The notes beneath the pieces are model-generated. The model did not search any database and had not been told where the DNA came from. It was given only the letters and a program-made list of their open reading frames with translations. From Cephalotus follicularis (taxonomy: Eukaryota > Streptophyta > Magnoliopsida > Oxalidales > Cephalotaceae), in the NCBI GenBank assembly GCA_001972305.1, contig BDDD01002028.1, forward strand, positions 1 to 64,000: a stretch of 64,000 bases of DNA. The letters are read 5' to 3'. Shown here piece after piece: positions 21,702-33,387 of the stretch; within the stretch, counting starts at the first letter, position 1, and every line of letters starts with the position of its first letter. The position numbers were made by a program, and so were the translations under genes.

Positions 21702-23892
21702 TGTAACACCCGGTATTTTCTTGATTGTAATATTTCATTTTAAGATGTAACCTTAAACTTGAATTAATGAAAAGGTTGAGATTTCAAACTCAAAAGGTTC
21801 TTACAAACCCTAAATATTGCTTTGGGAGAGAAATGTGTGTGTTAAACTAGAAAATAGCGCAGTTTTGAGGAAAACGCGTCGATGTCTTTTGAAAGACGTC
21901 GACGCCTATGGAACCGAGATACACATGAATGCATGGACATGCACGTCGATGTAGGGTGAAGACATCGACACCTTCGGGTGAAAGAGGGAAAGACATCGAC
22001 GTCTAAGGAAAGACGTCGACGCCTTTGTAAAGAACATCTGTCACGATTAACACTGACAGAATAACATGCAATGGGCAATTTTTGAGGCATCATCCAGACA
22101 CCTTGACATGCACAATGCGACGTGTTGATCATTCTGGTATGTTTCCAGGCATGCTCAAAACGTGCCCTGCACCTGGTGCATGCAAGAGGATATACCATCT
22201 TCATCTGCAACCTGCAGAAAGGAAAAAGAGAAAAGGGCCAAAACCAGAGGAGGGTGAGCACATAAGGGTGTGGTTATCTGTGAAGCAAAGAGAGAAGGGG
22301 AGGGTCTCTGCCTTAATAAAACACCTCTTCCTTCCTCTTTTTCTCAGCTAAAAACAGTGAGAAAGAGAAACAGTGAATGGGAGAAAGTGAGAGCCACCAT
22401 TGTTGAGCTTGACTTGGAGCTAGAGACTTGGAGCTCGTGGATTGCAGTTGCTGAGAGGATCTTGGAGCTACTGTGGCCAGAACCTTGGAACTTAAAGGGG
22501 TGGACTTTCCAGTTCCTAACTTAGAACAATAAGGTAGGGGAAAGTGATAATCTTATGCATGCATTTTGGGTTTTAAGTTAGTGAATAAGATGATGAATTG
22601 CATGTTAATGGCTGAATTGTGATTCTGGACTTGTTGTGGTGACTAATGTAATGTACGGAGTGAACATGCATGTGCAAATTACATGAGTATGTGAATTTGT
22701 TTATGTATGGATGATTTGATGATGGCATGCTGTGTTAAAACTATGGAGGAAACGTTATGGGTTGGATAAACGTCGACATTTATCCATAGACGTCGATGTC
22801 TTCGTGTTCGTATGAAAAAGACATCGATGTTTAAGTAAAAGCATCGATGCCTTTTCTGGGTAATCATAGAACTGTATTGTATACGGCAGATGGCAATTTA
22901 GCAACTTGGGATTACATGTTTGATTACGAATTAACGTTCTGGTTACATACTCTGATAACCAGTAGCGTTTCTTACGCCTTGAGAGGTTAAGTTTCGCTTA
23001 TATGAGGATTTAGGGGCTGGATTCTTGCCTCCAGAATCCAGACTCGCGAACTGATACCTTCTGGTATCATAAATACATCGATGTCTTTAGAAAGACATCG
23101 ACGTCTTTGATCCAAAAACGCCTGGGAATAACTGTACATAGGATCGACGCCTTAGGGTAAAAACGTCAACGCCTTAGGGATAGACATCGACGCCTATCTC
23201 CCTGTTTAATGGAATTTCACTCGAATGGGACCCACTAGACCCGAAACGACTCTAGAAACGATCTTAGATGCATTTTGAGCATATGTTTGCATTATTATTG
23301 TAAATTGCATTATGGTTGAATTCTAAAAAGTGTTAACCATTTTGAAAAGCTTGTATGATTTTTAAAATCATTATTGTGCGAAAATGTATATTTGTCAACA
23401 TACGAATTTATATATTTTCGAAATGATTAGGGAAGTATTTCCAAAGACGGAGAAATGTTTTAAAAGATTGATTATACAATCAAATGTATTGTTTTAAGTT
23501 TTATAACTTATCACAACTTGTGAACGGAGTAATATATTTTAAACAAATATATGTGATCAAGTAATCATATTTTATTGCTTGACTTGTACTTTGTAATGCT
23601 TGTGCCTGTTGATTATTAGCCGCTGTGTTAATAACCTGTTGATTACTCAGCCGCTGTGCTAGTAACTTGCTGTTGGTTTAGCTGCCGTGCTAAGCAACAT
23701 ACGAAGGACTTGCTCCAAAACCGTTCACAAACGGGGATGGGGTAAGAGTTCTTGACGTTGGGGCCAGGAGGTGGCGACGGTTATGACGACTTGTTTGTCT
23801 GGTTCCTTTTGTGACATACTTGTTGCTTGTGTTGATATAACTCATTAGGTTATACCTGTATTGTGAACATGCATATATTTTTATATGTATAT
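21702..23892 (+). repeat. Gypsy-B 3' LTR, part 1 (same subtype as 5' LTR)
   Basis: This is collinear with 14934-17630 apart from the 586-bp insert. It has the same palindrome clusters (21875-22025, 22765-22860, 23080-23195). At 23892, inside an ATATGTATAT tract, it stops matching the 5' LTR. Confidence 0.83.
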
Positions 23893-25848
23893 ATACCTGT
23901 GGATTCAAGTGACCTGTTGGAGTACTAAAAGAGGTGGACTTTCGATTTCTAACTTGAAATCAAAGGTAGGGGAAGTGATGAATTTATAATTGCATTTTGA
24001 GTTCTAAGTTAAAGTATAGCATGATGGATTGCATGTTATTAAATGGATTGAGAATCAGGACTTGTTGGAATGTTTCTGTGATACACTGAATTAAGCTTGC
24101 ATGTATGATTACATGAATACGTGACTATGTTGTGTAAAGGATTGATTTAGAAATGGTTGGGTGTGTTGAAACCGTGAAAAACCCGTTCTGGGATAAGAAG
24201 ACATCGACGTCTTTGTGGAAGACGTCGACTTCTTTTCTGGGAAATGGTATGAATTGTAATGTTCAGATGGTCATTTTAGCCATCTGGGATCGCCTGTTTA
24301 GTTTAAGTATAATATTCTGGTTGTGTTATTATTAACCAGTAGCATACCCTATACATATATGGAGTAAGGTTTGGTCCTTTGAGGGTTTAAAAGGTTGGAT
24401 TTTACCCTCAAGAAGCAAAGCTCGCGAGCCGATGTTTCTGGTATGAAAAAGACATCGATGTCTTTTAGAAAGACATCGACGTCTTTGGTACAGACATGCC
24501 TGGGAATGCTCGTATATGGGTTTGGGCGCTTTTGGATAAAGGCATCGACTCCTTTAGGAAAGACATCGACGTCTTTCCTCCTGGACAGTAGAATTACGTG
24601 CAAATAAGAACCGTTAGACCCGAAACGACTCTAGAATCGAGCCTTGATGCATTCTGAGCATGTGATTGCATTGTTACTGTGACTTGCATTATGGTTGTTT
24701 TCCTAAAATGATAAAACCATTTTCAAAAGCTTGCTTGATTATTACGATTTTTTGGATACGGAAATATATATTTGTCAAAACCTGAATTTATATATTTTCA
24801 AAATGAATTGGGGAAGTATTTCCAATGACAGAGAATTGTTTAAGGGGTTTTGATTATGAAACCAAATGTAATTTGCGAAAATGTATAATTTGCGAATGTA
24901 TATGTTTTCGAAATGATTGGGGAAGTATTTCGAAAGACAGAGATATGTATTGTTTATTACAACTTGTGAACTGAAAAGTATATTTTAAACAAATATATTT
25001 GATCAAGTAAATATGTGTAATTGCTTGACTTGTACTGTTGACTGCTTGTGCCTGTTGATTTTTAGCCACCGTGCTAATAACCTGTTGATTACTTAGCCGC
25101 CGTGCTAGTAACCTGCTGTTGGTTTGGTCGCCATGCTAAACGACTTACGGAGGACTTGCTCCAAAACCGTTCGCAAACGGGGATGGAATAAGAGTGCGTG
25201 ACGTTGGGGCCAGGAGGTGGCGACGGTCATGACGACTGGACTGTCTGGTTCCTTTTTGGGAACATATTTACTGCTTGTGTTGTTATAACTTATGAGTTAT
25301 ACCTGTACTGTGAGAATGCATATATTTTTATATATATGTACATACTGGGATATTTTACTGTAAAAATCACATGTCATGACTCATCATTATGCATCCATTC
25401 ATGACACTCTTTATCTTATAACTGGAACTGTATTTATGGGTTTGTTCACTTAGCCGAGTGAGGACAAAGGCTAACCCCTACTGTAACAGATTGATGGAGT
25501 GGTCTTGACATGGAGCATGCACGGAGATTTAAAGAGAAGACTTGTTATTTTCTCTTATTTTGGGTTGTTGAACATTTATCATGTTATTTGGTTTTGTAAC
25601 ATTGGATATTTGTTATCTTGTATTATTTCACGCTCCGTTTTGGGCGATCAACAGTCATGTTTGGATTATCGGGCATCACGTAGTATGGGATGCGTGATGT
25701 GTTCGGCTTATATTTTGATGCTTCCGCAGATTATTAATGGATTTGAAAAGTTTAAATTTTATGGTAATATTGCATAAGCCGGATTTATATGTGTTGATTG
25801 CCATACCACTTTATTTGTTGTCTATGGTTGTGGAAACGGGGTGTGACA
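23893..25848 (+). repeat. Gypsy-B 3' LTR, part 2 (different LTR subtype, restarts internally)
   Basis: The sequence jumps back to the LTR position equivalent to about 15690 of the 5' LTR (GGTGGACTTTCSRRTTYCTAACTTGRAA) and runs again to the LTR end CGGGGTGTGACA at 25848. It is clearly more divergent than part 1. About 1.2 kb of LTR positions are therefore present twice, from two subtypes. It holds the 20-bp perfect palindrome at 24447-24466 and stem-loops at 25450-25474 and 25674-25699. Confidence 0.8.
24447..24466. repeat. 20-bp perfect palindrome
   Basis: AAAAGACATCGATGTCTTTT is fully self-complementary. It is followed at once by a near-copy (AAAGACATCGACGTCTTT, 24469-24486). It is the best-formed member of the TCGA-centred palindrome clusters. 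Confidence 0.9.
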
Positions 25849-26355
25849 GATATTAACTAGAAAAGTGATATGTTTTATGAAATGTTTTAGTCATATATGT
25901 TGACTAGAAAAAGGTTACGATGAAATGTGTTTACAGTAAAAAATACCTTACTGAGCTATTTTGAGCTCATTCCTTTCAATGTTGTTTTCAAATAAAATGT
26001 TTTCAGGAAATGAATGAATGGAGATTACGAGCTTAAAGGAAGCTCTTAAGAAGGAGTGCATTAATGTTTTGATTTGTAATAAGAACAAAGTTTTTTCGCT
26101 GTATTATATGTTTATGTAGAACGATGATCCTGTGTATATGTAGACCAATGATATGGTTATGACATCTTTATATAAGATGATTATGTATAAAGTTTGAATT
26201 TATGATTATGTATGATGTTGCAAGACATGAGTTTATGATGTAATGTACTTTTAGAGAAGAGTACCAAAGGATGTAACGTTTCACACCCAACGTAACGCAA
26301 CCGATCCTCGGATTTCGCTTTGAGCTATTAGCGAGCTAGGGTCGAGGTCGTTACA
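25849..26355 (+). repeat. Gypsy-A 3' LTR, final part
   Basis: This aligns with 7728-8265 of the 5' LTR and ends GGTCGTTACA at 26355, followed by the ACCCA TSD. A short internal deletion lies near 26056 relative to the 5' LTR. Confidence 0.87.
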
Positions 26356-26360
26356 ACCCA

Positions 26361-26392
26361 TCTAATGGCTTGTCAGGTCACTATATCTAACA
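26361..26392 (-). repeat. Copia-G 3' LTR, last 32 bp
   Basis: TCTAATGGCTTGTC...ATATCTAACA matches the terminal bases of the 5' LTR at 37927-37958. The ACCCA copy at 26356-26360 is the TSD of Gypsy-A. Confidence 0.87.
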
Positions 26393-26410
26393 ATATCCCA
26401 CTTGACCCTC
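26393..26410 (-). promoter_or_regulatory. Copia-G polypurine tract
   Basis: On the minus strand GAGGGTCAAGTGGGATAT directly precedes the LTR start TGTTAGAT. It matches the PPT of Copia-I (43919-43937). Confidence 0.8.
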
Positions 26411-29400
26411 AAGCCATGAACTCCTATAGCCTGGACCCATCATCCCACGATCATGCTCCAGAGCCTTGGTGCCCATTGCCTTGCTCAGTGGATCGGCTGT
26501 GTTCTCCTCTGAGGAGACCCTCTCTAGCTGTATATCTCCCCTACCAATAATCTCACGGATCAAATGATAGCGCTACTCGATGTGTTTGGATCGCTGATGA
26601 GACCGCGGTTCCTTGGCTTGCGCTACAACCCCATTATTATCACAGTATATTACAACTGGATTAATAATGGAAGGAACAACTCCTAGTTCAGTAATGAACT
26701 TGCGCATCCATACACCCTCCTTGGAGGCATATGAGGCTGCTATGTACTCGGCTTCTGTGGTAGAATCTGCAATAGTCCCTTGCTTTGAACTACTCCAGCT
26801 CACAGCTCCACCATTAAGTACAAAAACGTACCCAGAGACAGATTTGTGATCATCTGGATCATTATCAAAACTGGAGTCTGTAAAGCCCTCCAATTTCAGC
26901 TCACTATCTTTTCCATGGATCAAGAACATATCTTGAGTCCTCCTAAGCTACTTCAGGATTCCCTTGACCACTTTCCAGTGCTTCTCACCGGGATCAGACT
27001 GAAAACGACTTGCCATAGCCAGGCAAGTGCGACATCAGACCTAGTACATAACATGGCATACATGATCGACCCTACTGCCGAAGAATAAGGTATTCGACTC
27101 ATGCGTGCTCCCTCTTCAGATGTCTGAGGAGACATATTTCGATAAAGATGAATTCCTTCGCCTATTGACAATAGGCCTCTCTTGGAATTCTCCATGCTAA
27201 ACCTCTTCAGCACCTTGCTGATGTACTGGCTTTGGGAAATCCCAAGGAACCTATTGGATCTATCCCTGAAGATCCTTATACCTAGTATATAGGTGGCTTC
27301 CCACAAATCTTTCATGGAAAAATTCTTAGTCAGCCATATCTTTGCAGACTGTAACATCCTTACATCATTCCCAATGAGTAGGATGTCATCTACATACAGC
27401 ACTAAGAAAGTGATACTAGGTCCCTCTTGCTTTTGATAAACACAGGGCTCATCTACATTTTTAACGAAGTCAAAAGCTTTGACTGCTTCATCAAAACGTA
27501 GACTCCAGCTACGAGATGCTTTGCTTTAGTCCATAAACGGACCGTTTGAGCTTGCACACCATGTGCGGGTGCTCGAAAGATGTAAACCCCTCAGGTTGGG
27601 ACATATAAATATCCTCTTCAAGACGCCCATTTAAGAATGCTGTCTTGACATCCATTTGCCATATCTCATAATCATAATGAGCGGCAATATCAAGCAAGAT
27701 CCTAATGGATTTAAGCATGGCGACAGGTGAGAAAGTTTCAGTATAGTCGACTCCATGTCATTGCCTTAACCCTTTCGCCACTAATCGAGCTTTATAAGTC
27801 TCGATTTTTCCATCTGCATTCATCTTCTTCTTGACGATCCATTTGCAGCCAAAAGGCACTATGCCTTCGGGTGCTTCAACCAAATTCCAAACTTGGTTGG
27901 AGTACATGGAATCCATTTCGGATTTCATGGCTCCTAGCCACGTTTCAGATTCAGTGCCTTGCACTGCCTCTAGATAGCTGGCATGCTTGTCATCTTTAGT
28001 GACGTTTATCTCATCAGTACCATAAATGAGGAAAACATACCTCTCAGGTGCTAATGGGATTCTTCCTGATCTCCTCAAAGGAGGTTTGCCTAACTAAGAA
28101 CCATTCTCAGCCTGAGATCCAATCTCAGCTGTGTCTGTTGAAGGTCTAACCTCCAACTCCTCCATCTCCTGTGTGGTTTCTACCTGTGGCAACTCCTTGA
28201 GTTCCACCTTACTCCCACTGTTTCCTTCAAGAAGATATTCCTTCTCTAGGAACACAGCATTTCGTAAAACAAATATCTTTTGTTCGCTAGGGTGGTAGAA
28301 ATAGTATCCTTTAGTTTCTTTAGGATACCCCACAAACCTGCAACGGTCCGACAGCGCTTCCAGCTTATCTGAGTCAAGCCTCTTGACATAAGCCGGACAG
28401 CCCCAAACCTTCAAATGGCTTAGGCTGGGTTTCCTCCCTGACCATACATGGTATGGAGTAGAAGGCACAGATTTTGAAGGAATCTGATTCAAGATATAAG
28501 CAGCTGTATCTAGGGCATAACCCAGAGATAGGTAGGAAGGTCATTAAAAGACATCATCGATCGAACCATGTCTAACAAAGTCCGATTCCTCCTTTCAGAT
28601 ACACCATTATGCTGTGGTGTTCCAGGAGGAGTCCACTGAGATAGAATTTCGTTATCTCTAAGATAACCTAGGAATTCAGGTGACAAGAATTCACCACCTT
28701 GGTCCGACCGAAGTATTTTAATCGATTTACCTGTCTGTTTTTCTACTTCAAGCCTGAACTCCTTAAATTTCTCAAAGGATTCTGACTTGTGTTTCATTAG
28801 ATACACATAACCATACCTAGATAAATCGTCAGTAAAGGTTATGAAGTAGATATAACCACCTCGCGCACTGACTGACATAGGACCACATACGTTAGTATGA
28901 ACTAAACCCAGTAAGTCCATAACCCTTTCTCCTTGACCAGAGAAGGGTGATTTAGTCATCTGTCCCAATAAACAGGATTCATAAGTGAAATAGGACTCTA
29001 AGTCCTTGATATCAAGGAGATCATCCTTAACCAACCGTGATAGCCTAGCATCACTAAGATGACCAAGTCTACAATGCCAAGTATAGGTTTTATTTAGCTC
29101 AGTTTCTCTTTGTCTTTTCTTATTATTACTTTGCTCAATGGAAAAGATATTTGATTGTGAAGTATCTAAGACATATAATCCATTGTTGATAACACCATTA
29201 CCAACACAAACATTGTTTGAATATATATAACATCCAATGTCTTGGAATTTAAGCTCTAAGCCCATACCACATAAGTGAGAAACACTTATAATATTCCGTA
29301 CAATATTCAGCACAAAATAACAAGGATCCAATGTCAATACATAACCATTACATAAATTCACATCACAAATTCCAACAGCTTGAGCAATGATCCTAAATCC

Positions 29401-29539
29401 ATCACCAAGCCTCAAGTTCAGGTCTCCAGCTCCAAGCTTTCTAACTTTTCTCAGTCCCCGCAATGAATTGCAAAGGTTAGTTCCACATCGAGTATCTAAT
29501 ACCCATGAAGAACTACAATTCAAAGCTAGATTAAGTTCA
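26403..29539 (-). pseudogene. pol: Copia-G pol: protease, integrase, RT, RNase H; broken
   Basis: The domain order is copia type. Protease lies near 29500 with LDTRCGT where DTG or DSG is expected, so the active-site glycine is lost. GAG-pre-integrase (WHCRLGHLSDARLSRL) follows near 29070. The integrase core has VHTNVCGPM, where the first catalytic Asp reads Asn, then RSDQGGEF and NGVSERRNRTL with the other Asp and Glu kept. A frameshift follows near 28500. RT runs about 28000-26950 with QMDVKTAFLNG and the catalytic YVDD near 27395, and has stops and a frameshift near 27450. RNase H (TDSSFDNDPDDHKS, ADSTTEAEYIAAS) is near 26890-26700. The end overlaps the polypurine tract. Several independent lesions, including two active-site changes, show it is dead. 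Confidence 0.87.
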
Positions 29540-30459
29540 TTCATGAACATACCTGATGTACTCGTACCATGCGGGTTATCAGCAAAGACAGCAGCAACAG
29601 CAACGCGACAATCCTTTTTCCAGTGCCCTGTCTTACCGCACTGGAAACAAGCACCTTCAGCAGCTAACTTCTTCATTCGATCTTTGGCAACATTCCCACT
29701 AGCTCCAAGCTTTCCCTTCTTCTTCTTTTGCTTCTTCTTACTCTTGCCTTTTGTGTTGATAGGCATGAGCACGCCCTTCCCTTTATAGGAAAACGAGGCA
29801 CTACCCTTTCCTTGGGCAGATCTAGAAGAAGGAAGAAGTAGGGAGTGGGTCTTTGACTTCCCAGAGTGAAAATCGGCCTCAGCCGTTCTCAACATAGCAA
29901 TCACCTCAGATAGAGTTACCTCTATCCTGTTCATGTGAAAGTTCAACAAAAACTGTGAGAACGACTTGGGAAGGGACGTCAGAATAAGATCTACATATAG
30001 ATCATGGTCCATGACAAACCCTAATTAAGACAACTGCTCAATCATGTCTATCATCTTCAATCCATGCTCATGGACTGAAGCTCCCTCTTGCATATGAGCC
30101 TTAAAGAGTTTGCATGATAGATTGAACCTTTGAGTCATAGACTCAGCTCCATACATCTCCTGGCGGTGGAGTAGTATAGCAGATAAGCTCTCAATCTTTT
30201 CATTCTGATGCTGAAGCTCAGGTGTCATCCCGAGAAGGGCAAGACATCTAGCCTGCTCGTCATCCTCTAGCCACTTGGCTAGTCGGTCACTCTCTTCGGG
30301 AGTCGGATCTTCACCCAGTGAAGGAGGCCCTCCAGTCATCACATAGGACATTTTATTGGCTGTAAGGATGATCTTGAGGTTACGATGCCAGTGATTGAAG
30401 TTGGGCCCCTCAAGTTTGTTTGTCTCAAGTATACGGGACATTGCATTTGATAAAGCCAT
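29540..30459 (-). pseudogene. gag: Copia-G gag (UBN2-type) with CCHC knuckle, one stop
   Basis: ATG at 30459 begins a copia Gag (ILETNKLEGPNFNHWHRNLK) with the UBN2-type helical region. There is one in-frame stop at 30022-30024 (after KMIDMIEQLS), after which the same frame continues for 500 codons into integrase. A lysine-rich linker and a single zinc knuckle CFQCGKTGHWKKDC (about 29605-29650) bind RNA. Gag and Pol are in one frame, as in Ty1/copia elements that make a single polyprotein. Apart from the stop this region is well preserved. Confidence 0.87.
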
Positions 30460-30773
30460 AATAGCAACCTAGATAAGGAAATATAAGCAGGAGTTAGCAT
30501 TTATTCCAATATTAATATATGACAACCATAACACTTGGTCTTTAGTGCTTATGGTTCCTTCCACTATTCTAATCGTATCCCATACCCCCATATGGAACTC
30601 GAGAAGTCTAACTTCCTAGTGGGGATTGGAATCCACTGCAATAATATTATAGCCTCAGCTAGGGCATGACAAACTATAATATATCCAATGGGTAGGCTTT
30701 CTTGCCAATTTGTATCCAATACAAGATCCAATCATAATATTCAGACATAGATTCAATATGGTCTCAGCTAGGG
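30460..30773 (-). other. Copia-G leader, part next to gag
   Basis: This non-coding leader is homologous to 350-637 of Copia-I on the other strand. It contains CAGCTAGGG..CATGAC phrases also seen at 30654 and 34655. It is interrupted by solo LTR K at 30774. Confidence 0.75.
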
Positions 30774-32200
30774 TGTAAGCCCCCAATATATATATATATA
30801 TTGCATATTTGAAAAAAAAAAAAGAAAAAGCGCCCGGCGCTTTATAGAAGTGCCAGGTGCGCTAAGAAGAAAGAGAAGATAGAGTGTGGGAGAGAAAGCG
30901 AGAGAGAGCGAGAGAGATGGCGCTAGAGAGAAGGATCAGCGCCGGGCGAAGCGAAGACAGCCGGAGGACGTGCGGTGCTTTCCTCAACCGACGGTAACTC
31001 TCTCTTCCTCATTTCTCTTTCCTTCTTCTTCCCTAGACCACCTCTGTCATGCACTGCCGTGTGTTCCGTAGCCGGTTAGCATCGCGGATGGTGCTGGTCT
31101 TTGTCTAGAAGGCTAGCACTTCCTGCTTTGACCACTGTTGAGGCTCCATTCGGCCGGAAACGGCTGGATTCAAACTAACGAGTTGACTCAGCAAACCAAC
31201 TCGCTGCCGCCTTTGACAGCGCATTTAGCGCCGAGTCTCTGCAAGTTAGGGGCATAGATGTGTTTGTCTGGTTCTTGTGATGTGTTTTATGGTGGTAGCC
31301 GAAGTTGTGGACGACCGGAGAGTCAACTCAGTGAGTTGAACTCACTCACCGGTCGTGATAGCGCGTTTCACGGCGAGTCACGGTGAACCTACGATGGTTT
31401 TGAACAAACCGTCGAAAGTGGAACCTGTTTATGGCATGGTTGGAGCCCTGATGGGATGGCCGGAACTCTGGTGATGACAATGTGTATTTGCTACATGTGT
31501 GTAAGTCGTAACAGAATGTGTGATGGTTATTGCAGTGATATAAGGAGAGAAATAGAGTTATGCTAACACAAGATGGAGCTGTGATTGTGATCGCGAGTGA
31601 AGCTTAGAGGAGGTAGCTAGTCGATTCCACTGCAAGTCCTCTCGACTCGCAAGCTCAACTGTTAACAGGTAGGTATACATATGTTCTGATGGTATGTGCT
31701 CCAGATGAATATAGACTTGATCCCATTCATATACGCCGGTATGAGATGGTGGTATAGAATGGTAGATCACTAGAGTAGGTTTCACTGTTTTACTTTCATT
31801 CATGCATTCTAAATGGTTATATGGATTGATATGTGCACGAATTGTAATTATATGAATGCATGATTGTAGATATATATATATACATATGAGTATACAAAGG
31901 GATATGGATATTGCATATGGTATAAGGTTTAGATGTTGAATTGAGAGGAGACGAGTTCTTGCCTTCTCTCAATTCACGGGCGATGGGATGAATCTTAAAG
32001 GGCTTTGAACTGTTTTGGAAATGGCATTCACTGAATTGCGAACTATTTTGCAAAACGATATTTCTTCTAAAACCATCGACGCTTTCTTCTTAACTGTCGA
32101 TGCTTTTATGTGTTAAATCAAACAGTCGACGCCTTATGCTTTCAAACAAACCGTTGATGCTTTATACTTATGCTTTTTAAAACTGTCGACGCCTAGGGCA

Positions 32201-32214
32201 AAGCATCGATGCTT
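32201..32214. repeat. TCGA-centred palindrome in LTR K
   Basis: AAGCATCGATGCTT is a perfect 14-bp palindrome. It is the last of a cluster of about six related sites (GTCGACGCCT, CATCGACGCTTT and similar) from 32070. Confidence 0.85.
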
Positions 32215-32783
32215 AGTGCCCTGTTTTAGTTAAACTCAAATGTTTTATATGGTTTTGATCCGAAATGGATTTCTATACAAATGGATTTCATAGGAAGCCT
32301 CCCTAAGGCCTTGTAGCCTATGAAAATCCTCTTGTGACATTTTTAAAGTACGGATCAACCCGAAAAATGAATCTTCAAAGGAAGTTTCATAAAAAGGGGA
32401 TTTTATACAAATGGTTTTCAAAAAATGGTTAGGATAGTTCCATTGGGGCATCTGGACACGGATTCTCCCATTTGGACTCCCTTTCCATTCATTATAACTT
32501 CGATAGGGACCAATCAAATGATATATGAAAATTGATTACAAAATGGATTATGGAAATGAAAATGGCCATTGAATATGAAAAATGATTTATGACTACGAAA
32601 TGATCTCTACTTGATTGACGGACGTGGATCCAAGAGATCCTTTACAAAACGGTCCCTATTATTTAAAAGTATACATGATTTTGGGTTATAACTACGAGAT
32701 ACATTGTTGATTGTGTCGTATGAGACTATAGAGATAACCCGTTCCTGACTTTCATTTCCATCATGAATGTCAGGAACGATAGA

Positions 32784-32857
32784 CCATATACGTTACGTGG
32801 ACCCCACACATTGGGTGGACCCATATACGTTGCGCGGATCCCAGACATTGGGTGGAC
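32784..32857 (+). repeat. 37-bp tandem duplication in LTR K
   Basis: Two units (32784-32820, 32821-32857) begin CCATATACGTT and end ATTGGGTGGAC. They differ at a few positions, and a partial third start follows. Confidence 0.85.
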
Positions 32858-33287
32858 CCATACAAATCAAGAAATAAATGATGTGGTCAGTGTTATCTCA
32901 TTCCTCACTCCTCCACGTCACCAAAAAGTACGTCGAGGGTGGGATGGACCCTATGGATTGATTGTCCCTATGATTGATATGGATTATTAAATGGATTGTC
33001 TGCAGGCCTATGGCCTTGACGTGATTAGGACTAGCTAAATATACCCCGCTTAGGGATGGCTGGTATATTGAAACTGTCCACGATTTCCATTTATGCACAT
33101 GACATCACATGGCATATTGATACACAAATATATATATTGTTCACACATAACTTATGGTTACATTGGTTACATGCACATCATACTGCTACCCTGTTACATG
33201 CTTCACATACTGTTATGTTGTTGCATCGCATGACATATCATATAGTTTTCCTCCATATGGGTTGTACGGCTGCAGTTATGGATTAAA

Positions 33288-33387
33288 TGGTTACGAATCG
33301 TGCGGTTATGGAATGGTTACGATTCGTGCGGTTATGGAATGGTTACGAAAAGGATACGATATGGTTACGGATCGTATCGTTATGGGT
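33288..33387 (+). repeat. Degenerate 26-bp tandem repeat in LTR K
   Basis: About four units begin TGGTTACG at 33288, 33314, 33340 and 33362. The third is shortened to 22 bp. Confidence 0.8.

Larger units (their letters stand above)
14934..25848 (+). mobile_element. Gypsy-B: internally deleted chromovirus in Gypsy-A 3' LTR
   Basis: The 5' LTR is 14934-18150 (TGTAACTCCCGG...GGGTGTGACA), gag 18264-19064, pol remnant 19309-21655, PPT 21689-21700, and a chimeric 3' LTR 21702-25848. Flanks are GTTAT (14929-14933) and GATAT (25849-25853), a probable TSD with one mismatch. Capsid, protease and the first half of RT are absent. The LTRs belong to the same superfamily as Gypsy-C. The integration site adjoins a deletion of about 240 bp of Gypsy-A LTR sequence. 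Confidence 0.85.
6026..26355 (+). mobile_element. Gypsy-A: chromovirus (Tekay/Del-like) with Gypsy-B nested
   Basis: The 5' LTR is 6026-8265 (TGTAATGACCCG...GGTCGTTACA), the PBS is at 8270, an extra ORF lies at 8339-8725, gag-pol spans 8941-13404, the PPT ends at 13442, and the 3' LTR is 13443-14933 plus 25849-26355. The TSD is ACCCA (6021-6025 and 26356-26360). The insertion site is verified by the sister LTR of Copia-G, which reads continuously AACCCATCTAATGG near 37921. The element alone is about 9.4 kb. The C-terminal chromodomain places it among the chromoviruses. Confidence 0.9.

Noticed and set aside
29387-29788. 133-aa plus-strand ORF
   Set aside because: It is antisense to the lysine-rich linker of Copia-G gag, which gives an open frame by composition.
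30786-30801. AT microsatellite as an independent feature
   Set aside because: A short simple repeat within the start of LTR K, with no separate significance.
30886-31071. Small ORF in a GC-rich purine stretch, possible host exon
   Set aside because: Low-complexity GAGAGAGCG repeat inside LTR K, with no splice context or homology.
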